DNA of 64,000 nt from Clitopilus passeckerianus. Lineage: Eukaryota > Basidiomycota > Agaricomycetes > Agaricales > Entolomataceae. The stretch spans positions 1,488,001 to 1,552,000 of the forward strand of contig CALYLX010000126.1 of the NCBI GenBank assembly GCA_944990035.1. The letters are read 5' to 3'. Of this stretch, positions 1 to 11,704 are shown in pieces. The notes beneath the pieces were generated by a model. The model had not been told where the DNA came from. It did no database searches and worked only from the letters and a program-made list of their open reading frames with translations. Numbering within the stretch: the first letter of the stretch is position 1; every line of letters begins with the position of its first letter. The translations under genes were made by a program, and so were the position numbers.

Positions 1-42
1 AAGCATTGGACTGTCGAATGAGTCCAGCATGGTGACCGACAT
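1..42 (-). CDS. Possible 5' end of a gene running off the left edge
   Basis: On the minus strand an ATG at 42-40 sits in a good start context (CACCATG) and opens a frame of 14 codons that stays open to the window edge. It would be transcribed away from the membrane-protein gene that starts at 136, sharing a promoter of under 100 bp, an arrangement seen elsewhere in this window. Fourteen codons are far too few to recognise a product, so this is a weak call. It could equally be 5' untranslated DNA of the next gene. Confidence 0.2.
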   Translation of the reverse strand, partial: MSVTMLDSFDSPML

Positions 43-135
43 GGTGGTGGCAGTGGGTCAACGCAAAAATGGCTTTGTGGCTGGATTACACAAGCAGCTC
101 GCACAGACCACTCTGACGACATCTGCACAACACTC

Positions 136-791
136 ATGGCGGCGACGACAAAACATGGAACAAAAGCTGCCGATACAGAGTACTTGACAAGAAATGCTAT
201 GAATGTTGGCTATCAGTTTGCCTCGCTGCTTGTGCCGCCCGTTTATCTTGCGGTGACTCTGGCTAGCCCAAGTCGAAGGGCCACTTTCTCGGTGAACCGT
301 CTGCTCCGTACTACATGGATCGGAGGTTTAGGAGGTAATTGGTTGGCTTGTGGTTAAAGAACCCAAAATATTGACCATATATTCAGGTTGCCTAACAGCT
401 GGAGGGCTGGCGTACGGGTGGTATGCAACAACAGACGAGCTTCAGTTGAAAAATAAGCGATTTCATGCTGCCTACGATGTGAGTCGTGCGTCTATACAGG
501 TCTACAAACATACATAATCGTGCCTTCAGACTTCACAACTAAGAGCCAATGATCATTCCACAATTGGAGGCATTCTCATGGCAGTCGCTACTCCTGCCAT
601 TCTTTGGAAGCGTGCGAGCGTCGTAAACTGTAAGTCAGAATGCATGATGCTCCGGAAATGTTGCTCATCGAAATTCGTTTGCAGTAATCCTTGGTGGCGC
701 AGGTATAGGGGCTGGGATTGGACTGCTTACCCATTATGGTCGCTTTGTTACTGGAGATGTACCTCCAAAACCTGAATTATCCGCTCATTAA
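136..791 (+). CDS. Small glycine-rich membrane protein, unknown function (165 aa)
   Basis: Four exons (136-334, 387-478, 530-629, 685-791) join in frame through three GT-AG introns of 51-55 nt and give 165 residues. Seen directly: a hydrophobic stretch near residues 28-45 (FASLLVPPVYLAVTLA), a glycine-rich segment near 62-76, another near 108-120 (GGILMAVATPAILW), and a glycine-zipper-like run around 130-142 (ILGGAGIGAGIGLL). This suggests three or four membrane segments. The N terminus has no clear signal peptide. The small size and glycine zippers resemble inner mitochondrial membrane proteins of the Tim17 or complex I accessory type, but no family signature is visible and no function is assigned. 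The clean splicing makes a real gene likely. Confidence 0.7.
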
Positions 792-878
792 TTCTTGAAC
801 TCGTTCCATTTAATCCTTATAATTGGCTCTGTCTGAAAGCAGTATACAAGGTGGAACTTAATCTTGCTTCTTTTACCT

Positions 879-3554
879 CTACCTTCCCACGTCCTTCAGT
901 CTCCCATCAATCCTGGGGCTCACCACCAGCAAGCAGTCTTCCAGATACGCATTCGGATTTTGTTGAGTTTCCTCCCCCTTTCTGATGCTTGCGCCATCGT
1001 ACGGGTCAACGATGCTCATATGCTCCGTCCGGGACACGTTGAATCTTTCTTTATATTTGGCTCGAGTCTCCTTGATAATTAGGTCTGTAGCATGTTGCCA
1101 GCGGGAGGCAGCTTTGGACTTTGCACCTGCCCTTGCTTGTTCTCGTGCTACCGCTTCTCGAGTCCCTTTGTGCAAGAATGTGTCCGTCGGGTTAGACAGG
1201 CTTGCCATCGTCTTCACAAACATTGCGCCTAAAGAGGTAATGGGAGGTCAATGAAACATGGGGATGAGCCAGGATGACTCGTTCCTACCAAGCAAGTACT
1301 TTCGGACAAGAGCGCTCATTAAATGTCCTCCTTCGCCGTCAATCAAGTAGGGCTTCCCGGCCAAAGCTTCGAATCCATCATGGCCTTCTGCCATGTATTC
1401 TCGGGTGACTATCTTGTATTTTCGCCCACTGGCTGAATTCTCAATAGGTTCCTCTTGTGGTTGAGACATGCCCTCTTTAAGAGATTCTGCTGACTTCTCG
1501 GCGAGATCGTCCGCGGACGGTTTCTCCTTCGTTAACCACACGCCTACAACGCGACTGCCTGGTTCACGTCTAGAATCCCATGCTACTCGCATTCCAGATA
1601 TGCAAGGGAACCGTCTAGATGACGCGTTAGGCTTGAATCTTGTCACCACCTAGAGGCTTACCCTTCCTGAGCAGGCCATTTGGACAGAGATCCCTCAAGA
1701 GCATTCCAGATTGTGGCTCCGTCAAGCTCCTGAACTACAATCGGATCCTCGAAAGGTAGTATTTCCAGGATATTTCCCAGAGTGATGACGCCTGGAAAAG
1801 TATTATTTACTCAGAGTGGACTGACACATAAATTGACATTGACGAACCAGGCCCATAGGTGGAGTCCCCCCTCAATGTTCCTGCGCAGATGAACACACCA
1901 TCCGAGCCTCCACATCCTTTCATGCATAAAGCATCATCATAAGCACACCTAAGCATATCTGAGAACCAGTTCCCAGCCGCGGACTATTTAGCTCGTCAAC
2001 GACCACCAAAAATTTCCTGATATAGGTCAGAGTCTCACCTCGTCTACCCGTATATATCCTGATCTGCAGTCGAGGACGGTTGTCGTGGTACAGACAGGCG
2101 CTTTCATGGTTTCCGAAACCGAAGACAATAGCTTTTCGAGTAGAGCTTGAAGAACCGGTGACGATTTGGATCCAGGCTTTATGGTGTGCCATTTCCCTTG
2201 CACGCTGATTAGATTTAGCCCTCCAGTCATTGATTCAGCAGACTTACCGCTCATACGGCTGATGACCTTGCGCCTCACAGTACCGGGTGATGTGTCGATG
2301 CATTCCAGCTGGATTTCACTAAGGTCACGAAAATCCGTCCCACTCTTGACTACGAGAACATCTCCGTGATCCTTCTCTCCGCCCAGAACATCGGCTTTGA
2401 GGTCGTAACCTTGCCATTCAGTTGCGCCTTTTCCAACGAAGTATAAATGGTCGTGGCCCCCGAGCAGAAGGTCGACACCGTGAATTGAAGCAATATCCTG
2501 TTCCTTTTGGGCAGCGGGCGAAAGCGCATGCAAATCCTTTGCAAGTTGAATGTCCTACACACGAAAAGGTTGTGGTCACAAAAGTCTCGACGCCGCTAAT
2601 GGGTCAGGCACTCACATTGGGAACCCTGATGGAGTGCTCGTAATTACATAGAGATAGATGTTACTGCTGAAGATGTCGGCCTACCTTGAATGCGTGAGGG
2701 CGATGATCAGGTCACAGCGATACTCGCCTTCGGGATCGCGGAGGCGCTTCGACAAGTCCAATCCAGTCTGGACCATGTCTTTGTACTTGAAATTTTGAGG
2801 CCAAGATGCTACGGTAGTAATCCAGTCCCTGAGCGAGCACGATATCAGAGAGAGGGCAGGATGGGCATGGGCACGGATACTCACTGCTCTACAAGACCAA
2901 TTATACCGATACGGCTTCCTGCCCTTTCAAAAACCTGGAACTCTTGAATGCGCTCCGGTACTTTCGAAGTTTCCGTGTCAATAATGTTGCTCAAAATCCA
3001 GGGCTATGACAAGGGAAGGTTCAAGGATTTATAGAATTCAGTCTTGATGAATGTGGACTGACGAATTTTGTATCCTGAATCAGCTTGGAGAGGTGAGGGT
3101 AGCCTGAAGGATATTCAGCCCATCGCTTTCTTTAAACCAGGAGGTAGGACACACGGACCAAAGTCAAAGTCATGGTTCCCTGAATTAGGCTGTTAGAGAG
3201 TCCACTTCAGAAAGTAAACTTAGCTGACCGGTCAAAGCAACATCAGGACCGATCTCGTTCATAACTGGAACCTACATCGATACAAGATTTATTGGCGATC
3301 ATATCCAAAGGTGTGGAGTGTACCATATGACTGCCTCGAGTAACAGAGCTCTCGACTGAGGGCGAAAACAAGTCTCCAGAGAACAAGACTAGGCCATCTC
3401 GCGTACCGCCTGGAAGCTCTCGCCATTGCGATCGTAGGTCATCTAGTAGTGCCCCGAACTGGGCGACGTCGATTGTCTCGTTAGCCTTGGGCGAGAGTTT
3501 CTGTGGGGTGACGCGGTAAACATCATTGAAGTGCAGGATTTGGAGGGTTGTCAT
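879..3554 (-). CDS. 5'-nucleotidase / UshA-type metallophosphatase
   Basis: A calcineurin-like metallophosphatase of the 5'-nucleotidase family, which hydrolyses nucleoside phosphates or related phosphoesters. The N terminus carries the metal-binding series in order: HFNDVYR near residue 8, SGDLFSPSVESS near 60, then GNHDFDFG after two short introns, ALTHSR and GGHDHLY. The C-terminal substrate-binding domain follows with VVQELDGATIWNALE, then RFPCISGMRVAWD and PGSRVV, which are typical 5_nucleotid_C motifs. The final part, beginning near MFVKTMAS, is charged and family-specific. Total length is roughly 650-700 aa, with about ten short introns. I see no signal peptide before MTTLQILHFND, so a cytosolic form is likelier than a secreted one; related fungal cytosolic proteins of this family exist. 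The ATG at 3554 is the first possible start, directly before the first metal motif. Confidence 0.9.
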
Positions 3555-4085
3555 TGTCCAATACTACATACGGTGCTGGTCCAAGCTGACCATATGCGCT
3601 TGAATGGCGCGTTATCATATCAGATAACTCCAATCGCGACATCGTTATCCGATGGAGTTCATTTATTCTCGTTGCATTAAACGTATACTACATCAACCAG
3701 GACCATAGTGGAATTACAGTAGGATGATGAGCACACCCCACATAAAAAGCAGAGATGGGTCGCCAGCTAACTTGAAAGGCTATTGACACAGATGCTAATT
3801 AAGGGATCTGGTGGTGTGCCTATCTGTGGCTGCATTTCGACCACCCTAGGCCAACAGCGGGGCACTCAGGCAAAGACATTGTCGTGCCACGAAAGAAGGC
3901 CGTGGATAGAGAGATCTTATGCCTTTTATTGAAGGAAATGCTGAGGGAGTACGAGGAAATTTCGAGTCAAAGATTCTGTCATGTCCTTTGGGCATTTTTG
4001 GATGTGAGGTCAACTTGCATAGCTGAGGGGAAAGTTCTCAATACGAGAAGCGGTACAGCAAAGGGGCAAAGGATATGCCATATGT
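3555..4085. other. Intergenic: 5'-nucleotidase promoter and BMT2 3' flank
   Basis: This 531-bp stretch lies between two minus-strand genes. It holds the promoter and 5' leader of the 5'-nucleotidase and the 3' flank of BMT2. A plus-strand open stretch at 3884-4129 has no family resemblance and runs into the BMT2 coding region. I see no RNA gene or repeat here. Confidence 0.5.
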
Positions 4086-5066
4086 TCACAATAAAATGCA
4101 GAAATTATTCCGGTCTCCCGAACGAATGACATTTTTTGACGCAAACGGGTCTGTGGGACCACCGTCCGCGTCTTCCTTTTTGTATAGCCAATACGCCATT
4201 TTCCCGCCGCCCTTCCACTGGCTTTTGACCTCTTGCAGGCCAATAGTGTTCATCAATGCAGAAAGATGATTGAAATCCAAGTATCTGGAGTTTGCGACGC
4301 AAGGGAGAGGTAGCTTAAGGTCTGGTTAGCTAGTACAATGTCCTGGGGGTACTGATATACCTACCACGAAGAAAAGATGACCGCTTGGCACCAAAAACTG
4401 ATGAGCAAGGCGGAGCATACGCCCTATATCTAGGAGTAAGTTCAACAACAGGATGTTGCAAGAACGATCACACCGCGATCCTTGGGGTCTGGTACAAAAT
4501 TGACCACTAGGCTGAGAGAAATCACATCCCATTTTGCAGAGTTCTCTTGCTCATCTAACAGTAGGAAATCTTGCTCCTTGATCGTCGGGTGTCGTGAACG
4601 CAGGTCGATAACTGTAGGTTCGATCCAAGAGAGGCATTTACGATAGTTGTCTGGTTTAAGAGCCCCAACTTCGAGCAGCCTGGCTTCCTTATACCTCAGT
4701 AAGTACTTGGAGAATTTTTAGCCTTTATACGTACCGTAGTTTCTGGGATTCAGACCTCCTGATGTCCAATTCTTTCAGCCATCCTATGAGCACTTTCTCG
4801 CTTCCACCACCACGGTCATCGCCCTGGCCAATAGCTGACATACGCTGATACAGCTCCAGACCACCCAGGGCTTCTATCTGTGACTCTATCTGATTTAGCT
4901 CCGCCGTGTTTGCAGGAGTAGCTCCCTGGCCCTTTAGTTGAGCCTGCCGCTTGAGGAGGACATGAAATTGACGAATGACTGTTCTGCTTGATCTCGAAGT
5001 TGAACTAGAGCTATGAGCTGAATCATGTGCGACAATAGGTGCCTTTCTTTTGCGACTTTTTGGCAT
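4086..5066 (-). CDS. BMT2: 25S rRNA adenine-N1 methyltransferase BMT2
   Basis: A nucleolar SAM-dependent methyltransferase that, in yeast, makes the m1A mark at position 2142 of 25S rRNA. Diagnostic segments appear in order over several exons: a basic N terminus (MPKSRKRKAP), a helical segment ending QSQKLRYV-like, LLEVGALKPDNY (SAM site), TVIDLRSRHP, then DVISLSLVVNFVPDPKDRG, the hallmark block of this family, then LRLAHQFLVPSGHLFFVV and a C terminus with LPLPCV, NSRYLD and the GLQEVKSQW/GGKMAYWL block. The ATG at 5066 is the first true ATG; a further upstream start would be TTG. The protein ends NNFCILL just before 4086. Length is about 290-300 aa, normal for the family. Confidence 0.9.
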
Positions 5067-5418
5067 GGGCACAGGCAGGGGTCGAATCAACGGTGTCCGG
5101 TAGAAAACATGACAGCTTCTGCAAAACGGTCGACAAGATTACATAACGGAGTTCTCTAAGTTCCAGGTTCATGCACTCTCAGTACAGGAAGGAATATGGC
5201 AGGGCATCACATTAGTTTAGCTGCTGTACACGCCCACTGATCTAATAGTACTTGACATATACTAACGCCCGGTGATGGACCATTGAATTGGATGTACCTA
5301 CAAGAATGAAGTGAGAAAAGGAAAAGGCATCAAGCCTGATGGATCGCCAGAAGGCTCAGGAAGAAAGGCAGGCCAGTTTACAAGCGTAAACGGCAACTGC
5401 AATCGAGTTGATAATCTT
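5067..5418. other. Intergenic between BMT2 and the tetraspanin gene
   Basis: A 352-bp gap between two minus-strand genes: the BMT2 promoter and leader on the right-hand transcript start side, and the tetraspanin 3' untranslated region. I see no further gene, repeat or structured RNA in it. Confidence 0.4.
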
Positions 5419-6356
5419 CTATACGAAGCCTCTGCCACCACGTTTGGCATCAATTTTCTTGAATCGCTCGTCTTCTTGTCGCTGCGGAGTATTTATGAGG
5501 TAATTCATGAGAAGGGGAGGCTGTAATTCTGACCTTTTTGATAACACAGATCGAGGCAAGCAAGAGACAGATTATGATAGCCATGTAACCATAGATCTAG
5601 AGAAAAATCAGGCATTTGATGAGAACAACAGAGCTGCTCATGCTTACGGTGCTATAAGTGAAACATCAGTAATTGTTTAGTTTGAAAGACAGAAGAGACA
5701 TACGTGAAGACGTTGTTCAGCGTCATATCAGCATATGAAGTTATGGGGGTAACGCAGAAGTTTGTAGCCACAGAGGTGTTAAGCCCTAGAGCGAAATCTG
5801 ATGAGGTGCAGAAGTTGCCGCCAATTTCAGCTGTATCATTGCCGAAAAAGTATCCACAGCAGTTGAACTAAAACAAGGTGAGATGAGTGCAATACTATAT
5901 TGTATATGAATAACTAACCTTGTCCTGGATCGCAATACGCTTTGCGGCATCCAGGTCAAGCCAGCGGACGTGGAAGTTCGCTCGTTCCTTAAGCGTGAAC
6001 CACCAGACGAAAGTTCCAATAATAACAATGCCGATCGAATCGAGGAGGAGGGTATAGTTGAGGATGACGATACCAATCGTGACATGGTTCTTTTGGACGA
6101 TTGCGGCAACAGATATCGCGAATGTAATGACGAGAGCAATTCCAAGAATAAGACCAGCTAGGGATAGGCGTTAGAGATGATGATAGGGATGAAATGGTCA
6201 AGGCAACTGACAGGTAAGATAGTTCGGAGTAAGGACCAGATTAAGCATGAGGTTCTCGGCCCTCCATACAATCGACAAAGCTATTGTAACTGCCCCAGCG
6301 ACGAGCAGCAGGAAATCCAAGCCAGCCCAAACCCCCATAAGCCTTTTGGAAACCAT
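5419..6356 (-). CDS. Tetraspanin-family membrane protein
   Basis: A four-pass membrane protein of the fungal tetraspanin group (basidiomycete TSP2/TSP3-like), proteins that organise plasma-membrane or vesicle microdomains. Membrane segment 1 lies near residues 8-30 (GVWAGLDFLLLVAGAVTIAL), segment 2 near 50-70 (AGLILGIALVITFAISVAAI), segment 3 near 80-100 (NYTLLLDSIGIVIIGTFVWW), and segment 4 near 185-206 (YGYMAIIICLLLASICVI). Between segments 3 and 4 is a large loop with the signature CCG (FNCCGYF) and further cysteines (GGNFC, TNFC), as expected for disulfide-bonded tetraspanin loops. The tail is short and basic (RQEDERFKKIDAKRGG). Start ATG at 6356, stop at 5419, about 228 aa and at least four short introns. 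Subfamily assignment is tentative. Confidence 0.8.
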
Positions 6357-6862
6357 CGCGACTACAAGAACGTTCAGAACAAGTCGAAGAGTTTAGGAGT
6401 GCCACTTACACGGAAAGAAGGAGTGTGTATCTGAAAAAGAGCTCGGTTGGAGAAAAGATGAATTGAAGGAAGTCACAGAGGCGGCTGAAGCACCCAAGAA
6501 GAAAGCGGAAGAAAGTGAAAGAAAAAAAGACGATCAACGTCTAGCGCTAGCGCTGAAGGTAAAAGTCAGTGGGCAGAACGAAGAAGATGATCAGGGAGAC
6601 GCACCAACGTATATAGGGTTAAGTATCGTCCAGCCTCTGTGATACTAACAACAAAGTTGCTATGGCGTTGATCGCGGCAGAAGACTGCAGACGGCTGATC
6701 GGACGCTTCCCAGTTGCCGAGGAGCTTACATAAACAAGCGGACCCTCCAGATGCTGTGCTATTCCTGAGTCAGCAGCTGTCACACGTCACTTCAAAAGTT
6801 CCCTTTCACCTCCGAGATACACATTTTTCTTCCTTTACCTTGCAAATACCACTCTAGACATC
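6357..6862. promoter_or_regulatory. Divergent promoter region, tetraspanin / MBF1
   Basis: This 506-bp region separates divergent genes. It is purine-rich on the tetraspanin side (6450-6530) and pyrimidine-rich just upstream of MBF1 (6790-6850), a common layout for fungal core promoters and leaders. I see no clear TATA box. Confidence 0.45.
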
Positions 6863-7526
6863 ATGGACAACGACTGGGAGGGAAAGACCGTTATTGGTTT
6901 CAAGAGGCAAACTGCCAAAGTTACCAAGAAAGATTCGGATTTGAATGGTACGTTTCCATCAACTTCTTATCCATATACCTCCAATTGACGAATTCTTGCC
7001 AATAGCTGTAAGCGCATCGTCGACTTGGTTTTTAGAACAACCAGCTAAATTATCACTAGGCTCGTCGGACAGGTGCCATTGTTTCGACTGACAAGAAAAT
7101 CTCGGGTGGAGCAAATAAGGCTCACCAAGGTTGGTTTTCATCAAAACTTCTTCGTGTTCGGCTGCTTATCTTTTTTCCATAGGCACCGACCACCAGCGCA
7201 TAGCTAAGCTCGACAGAGAGAACGAGGTTGCACCACCTCCAAAAATCTCCCCTAGTGTCGGACGTGTAAGTTTCATAGTGACTATTCTCTATACACTGCC
7301 TGTTCTCATCAATTATCAGGCTATGCAAGACGCTCGCCAAGCGAAACAGTTGACTCAGAAGGATGTCGCCCACCAGGTCAACGAAAAGCCCTCTGTTATT
7401 CAAGACTACGAGTGTGGCAGGGCTGTCCCTAATCCCCAAATCTTGGGCAAGCTCGAACGCCTTCTCGGCGTCAAGCTGCGTGGTTCTGACATTGGGAAGA
7501 AACTGGAGGTGGGGAAGAAGTCTTGA
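6863..7526 (+). CDS. MBF1: Multiprotein-bridging factor 1 (transcriptional coactivator)
   Basis: MBF1 links gene-specific bZIP activators to TBP and also limits frameshifting on stalled ribosomes. The protein begins MDNDWEGKTVIGFKR, as the family does, then DSDLNAARRTGAIVSTDKK (MBF1 N-terminal domain), KLDRENEVAPPPK (family hallmark) and a Cro/C1-type HTH near residues 80-135 (ARQAKQLTQKDVAHQVNEK, PSVIQDYECGRAVPNPQIL). Exons are 6863-6947, 7006-7007, 7060-7129, 7183-7265 and 7320-7526, giving 148 aa, a normal length. The second exon is only two bases (CT), flanked by TAG and GTAAGC. Without it the frame into the conserved AARRTG block breaks. It is converging with gamma-tubulin, 168 bp away. 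Confidence 0.95.
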
Positions 7527-7694
7527 AGGAGCGGCTTCTCCATCTCTGGTTGTGTAATTGTAGTTTTACCACATATCCTTCTGCCCCACGTATTGCTGTC
7601 GTTCCAATAGATAGATTCGGACCGCAAACTCTTTTAGTATGATCCTCATGCTCCGTCTCGGTCATGGTTGTCCTTCAGAAAACGATATGTCAGG

Positions 7695-9497
7695 CTACAC
7701 CTGTCTGAGGAAGAAGAGACCCACATAGGTAATGTAGTCGGGGCTTTCGCATGCTTGGTATTCTTTGAGCAATTCATCGCAGGTTGCCCTAAGCGAATTT
7801 AGATCACAGCGCCACCCACACAAATCATCACTAACCTTGCATCATCGAACTCTTCCAGGCCGTTTTCAAACATTTTCTCCTTCTTGTATTGCTCCAAGAA
7901 GGCATTCCGTTTCCTCAGGCGGTCAAACTGGTCTAGCATACGTTTGAAAAGCTAATGGCCGATCAAAATGGTGCAAGGAAGGCCAGTCCATTTGACTCAC
8001 CGAGGAGATGCTCGTGTGATTGGCCAGCATTAACCCACTGACACGATGGTTCGTCGTGACATAGGGCGACTTCCTTGTCAAAGCAACCTGGATGGACGCC
8101 GGGCCCCAAGGAATGAAGTTTGCGAGTTGACGTTCTCGTATTCGGAGTAGTGATTGATGGACCTGACGTTGTTATCAGCGCGCTGAGGCAGAATCGAGAG
8201 ATAATGATAACCAGGAGTCGACGTACGTCAGTTGGATCAACATCGCCTTGGATGATGTTGAGGATGGAAATGTAGCATGCCGTCTTGCTTGGACTGGTTG
8301 TCACCATCCTGTTCTTGGGCTGCAGTAGACGACGCATAACGTCCAGGACGGTTGTGCGCCGGATTGTCTTTGCCTGTTGAGAAGTTAAGGACATTGAGGT
8401 ACAACCGTCCTGTAATGCTCACCTTATCAATCTGGTCGCTAGTGAACGGGGTATAGGATGTCATCAAGAAGTGACAACGTGGGGTGGGTATCAAGGATGC
8501 TATAATCCCAACCAAGTCGTTGTTCATGTAGCCGGGATATCGAAGAGTTTGGGTGCTGGCTGCCATTACAGTGGATGCCTGAGAAGTTTGATATCAGTTT
8601 TACGAGCAGACCGGCTCTATATGTAGCAACTTACGAGTTGGTTTGTCTGGTCGAATGAAGGCGTTTGAATGTGTAGCCGATCTGCGGAAATCCGGGCCAG
8701 TGCGCTGTTATCGAGAACAACGACGGAGTCTGCATGGTTTGCAAGTCGTTTGAGGGTTAATAGCGAGTTATATGGCTGAACGACAACATCTCCTTCTTGA
8801 GAATTCGGGAAGACACTGTATGTTTGGATCAACTTCTTTGGGAATTTGTCGTTTAGACGTTCAAGGACGAATGATCCCAGTCCAGAGCCTGTTCCTCCGG
8901 CTATCGAGTGGGTTAACATGAATCCCTGCGGGACAGGAGACATGTTAGCCAATATGAACATTCAGAGGACGGTTGGTTTTACCTCAAGCGAGTCGCTGCC
9001 TTCAGCTTCACGGTCGATCATCTCCATGACTTCTTCGTATATACGTTCTCCAGCGGCGTAGCCCTGTGCCCAGTTATTCCCCGCACCACCACCATCTTTT
9101 GAAACGAATATGTTTTCAGGATTGTACAGGTTCGCGTAAGGAGACGTGAGGATGTTGTTGATCACCTGGAAGACAAGTCCGATGTTAGCGCGTCGGAAAC
9201 AGGCTGCAATAAATAATCAACGAACCCTTGGTTCCAAGTCAACCAGAATGGCGCGTGGTATGTAGTGCTCGTCATCCGCCTGGTAGAAAAACACGTCTTT
9301 GCGGTCTCCACCCTCTGTTGCCCATTCTTCGAGGATGCCCTCCTTGCTGATCCCATGTTCGGCACAAAGGCGCTGCCAGTACACAGATCCCACTGTTATT
9401 ACAGGAACTGTCAATGATTAACGCGTAGAAATAACTTTTCAAGCTCACTTTGGTTGCCACATTGGCCGAGTTGAACCGTAACGATTTCGCGAGGCAT
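7695..9497 (-). CDS. TUB4: Gamma-tubulin
   Basis: Gamma-tubulin nucleates microtubules at the spindle pole body as part of the gamma-tubulin complex. The N terminus [16 protein letters not shown], the GTP-binding glycine loop GGTGSGLGS, and blocks such as [38 protein letters not shown] and [20 protein letters not shown] are characteristic of gamma rather than alpha or beta tubulin. The C-terminal part ([42 protein letters not shown], [10 protein letters not shown]) completes a full-length protein of about 450-460 aa. The coding region is split by several introns of about 50-60 nt. Start ATG at 9497, stop TAG at 7695. The gene is divergent from the sugar-porter gene with only 175 bp between start codons. 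Confidence 0.97.
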
Positions 9498-9672
9498 TAC
9501 GGGGGTGTTTGCAAGCTGAGAGTATCAAATCGCGACAACTTGAAGCGCGTACTGTCGTGATTGACCGAAGTGGTCAATCAACTTAGTACCCACGCATGCT
9601 GTGGCAGTGGGTCTGGCGTACTAACCCCATTACAAGTTGTTCTGAGATCACCGTCCTCGTCTTCGTCCAGCC
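9498..9672. promoter_or_regulatory. Short bidirectional promoter, gamma-tubulin / sugar porter
   Basis: Only 175 bp lie between the ATG of gamma-tubulin (minus strand) and the ATG of the MFS gene (plus strand), so both promoters and leaders must be compact or overlap. No obvious TATA box is visible. Confidence 0.5.
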
Positions 9673-11496
9673 ATGGACCCAAAGCTCGAAAATGTCAAAT
9701 TCACCTTCTATGGATGGTTTCTATGTCTTTGGATACTCGTTATGACTTTCCAGGTGGCTATGAATTTGAAGTCGTTGACTGAGGGCTGTGCTAACCATCC
9801 ACTTCTTACTCCTTAGTATGGATACCACATTTCAGTCCTCAATCAGATTCAGAAAGTTCTAACATGCGAGGTCAAGTCAGAATTACCCATTAAATTTGGC
9901 CTACCAACATGCATACCTATGTCCGGCTGGACCTTCTCTGTCGTCACTGCTGTCTTTACCCTCGGTGGGCTCACGGGAAGCGCAGTGGCTAATATATTCA
10001 TGGATCGATATGGCCGAAGGGGCGCAACTTGCATATGTGCAATGTGTATCTCTCTTGGTGCAGGTCTCATGGGTATAAGCTCTTCTGTTCTGCTGTTTGG
10101 CTTTGGAAGGTTCGTCCTCGTCGGCTCTCTTCCCTACTTACCGCACCCAACCTAATTGGTAGACTCCTGGTGGGCGTTGGTTCCGGCATTGGCATATGCG
10201 TTGGACCCGTGTTCCTTTCGGAAATTGCTCCTCCGAAGATTAGGGGTAGCATTGGTGTCCTCACCCAACTCGGAATTGTGCTTGGAATCTTCACAACTCA
10301 AGCTTTCGGCTTGCGTTATGCTACTCCCACTGAGTGGCGTCTCGTGCTCTTTGTATCTTTCCTATTATCTGCCACTCAGCTTGCTCTCGGTATCTTTGCT
10401 GCAGAGTCTCCTGTTTGGCTTGGAAACCACAGTCACCCGGAGAAGAAGAAAGCCGTTCGTCGGAGGATCTGGGTAGAGAGTAGTCTAATACCATGTAGGT
10501 CTTGTGCTAACTCTGAAGGGATGCACGTACTCAGTTGTTTATAGCGATCGTTGAAGATGGCGATTCCGACCCACTGCTCGACGATCTAGAAGCTCGCAGA
10601 GACGCAGTCCCAGTCCAGAACGCATTGACTGTACCCCAGCTTCTGATGTCGGCGGAAATGCGGAAGCCACTTGCCATCGTGTGCTTGGCTATGATATCCC
10701 AGCAGTTCTCGGGAATCAATGCGGGTATGCTGTCTGATACACATGACTACCCTCCCTCACTAGAACTGACCATCCCTTCGTTCTAGTTCTTTACTATAGC
10801 AATGACATACTCTCCAAGGCCCTACCAGATACGGGTGCATATGTCTCCCTCGGGATTGCTACCGTCAACGTCTTGATGACCTTCCCTCCTATCATACTCA
10901 TTGAGGTATTTGAGTCAGTGCGAATTAAACGATTCACCCCGTGCTGAATCAGACATTCTAGCGACTGGGCCGAGGGAAACTTCTCGTCCTTTCCGCTACT
11001 GGCGCATTAGTATCGCTTGTCGGTGTTGGTTTTGGCCTCGACAGCGGACTCCTGACCCTTCCAAGCATCACCATCGTCACTTTTGTCATGTGAGAGTGCC
11101 TGCTTTTCCTTGCGTGTGTATGACCTGAATCGTTGTCAGGTCCTTTGCCATTGGTTTGGGTCCTGTGCCTTTCGTTATGCTCCCTGAGGTTTCTCCTCCA
11201 AAGGTAAGGAGTGGAATCACTACTTCTACAATGTCTCATTCTTTGTGAACAGGCTGTATCTGCGATGTCATCTGTTGCCCTATCATTCAATTGTGAGTGA
11301 AGTTTCCTTGAATTACCTTGCTCTGTACTCAAAGAAATTGACAGGGATTGTCAACTTTTTTGTGGGGCTGCTTTTTATACCACTGAGAACCTTATTGTCC
11401 GGGGGGGATACCAGTAGAGAAGGACGAGTCTTCTACGTCTTTGGAGCCATTTTATCCGTATCCATGTATTATCTTACGAGGTTGTATCGGGGCTGA
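9673..11496 (+). CDS. MFS sugar porter
   Basis: A 12-segment major facilitator of the sugar-porter family, a plasma- or vacuolar-membrane hexose-type carrier. Seen: N-terminal membrane segment FYGWFLCLWILVMTFQYGYH; the loop 2-3 signature DRYGRRGA; the porter motif FLSEIAPPKIRG; and AESPVWLGNHSHPEKKKAV at the start of the central loop, which matches the PESPRWL-type motif of sugar porters. Segment 7 contains the QQFSGINA motif. Exons are short in the second half. The protein ends TRLYRG at 11496. The extended N terminus and central loop resemble the yeast VPS73/YBR241C group more than the classical HXT carriers, but that is a judgement by eye. Substrate unknown. Confidence 0.88.
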
Positions 11497-11704
11497 TCAA
11501 GGAATGATGATGAATTTAATCTCCGCTTGAAATCGACCACGACAGTTTCGTGGCTTTGCCTGAACCCGTTGAGGCGTCAAAACTGTGTTGGAGGCAGTCT
11601 TGACCTCTATCTTTCTTCAATTTCCTCTCAAAATCTCTTACAAAACGGCGACAGGTCCTGGAAGTGCTGCTCGGCGCTCGGTGACCCCATCCAGGTCGTC
11701 CCAT

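Noticed and set aside
3884..4129. Plus-strand 81-codon frame
   Set aside because: No family resemblance, and it overlaps the 3' end of BMT2 on the other strand.
4600..4640. tRNA T-loop-like GGTTCGATCC
   Set aside because: It lies within a BMT2 coding exon and no acceptor stem or anticodon arm can be formed around it.
11585..11704. Longer NOT1 N terminus
   Set aside because: The upstream start would be GTG. The ATG at 11705 is the first in-frame ATG and lies 11 codons before the conserved NIVKAQIVFLL block.
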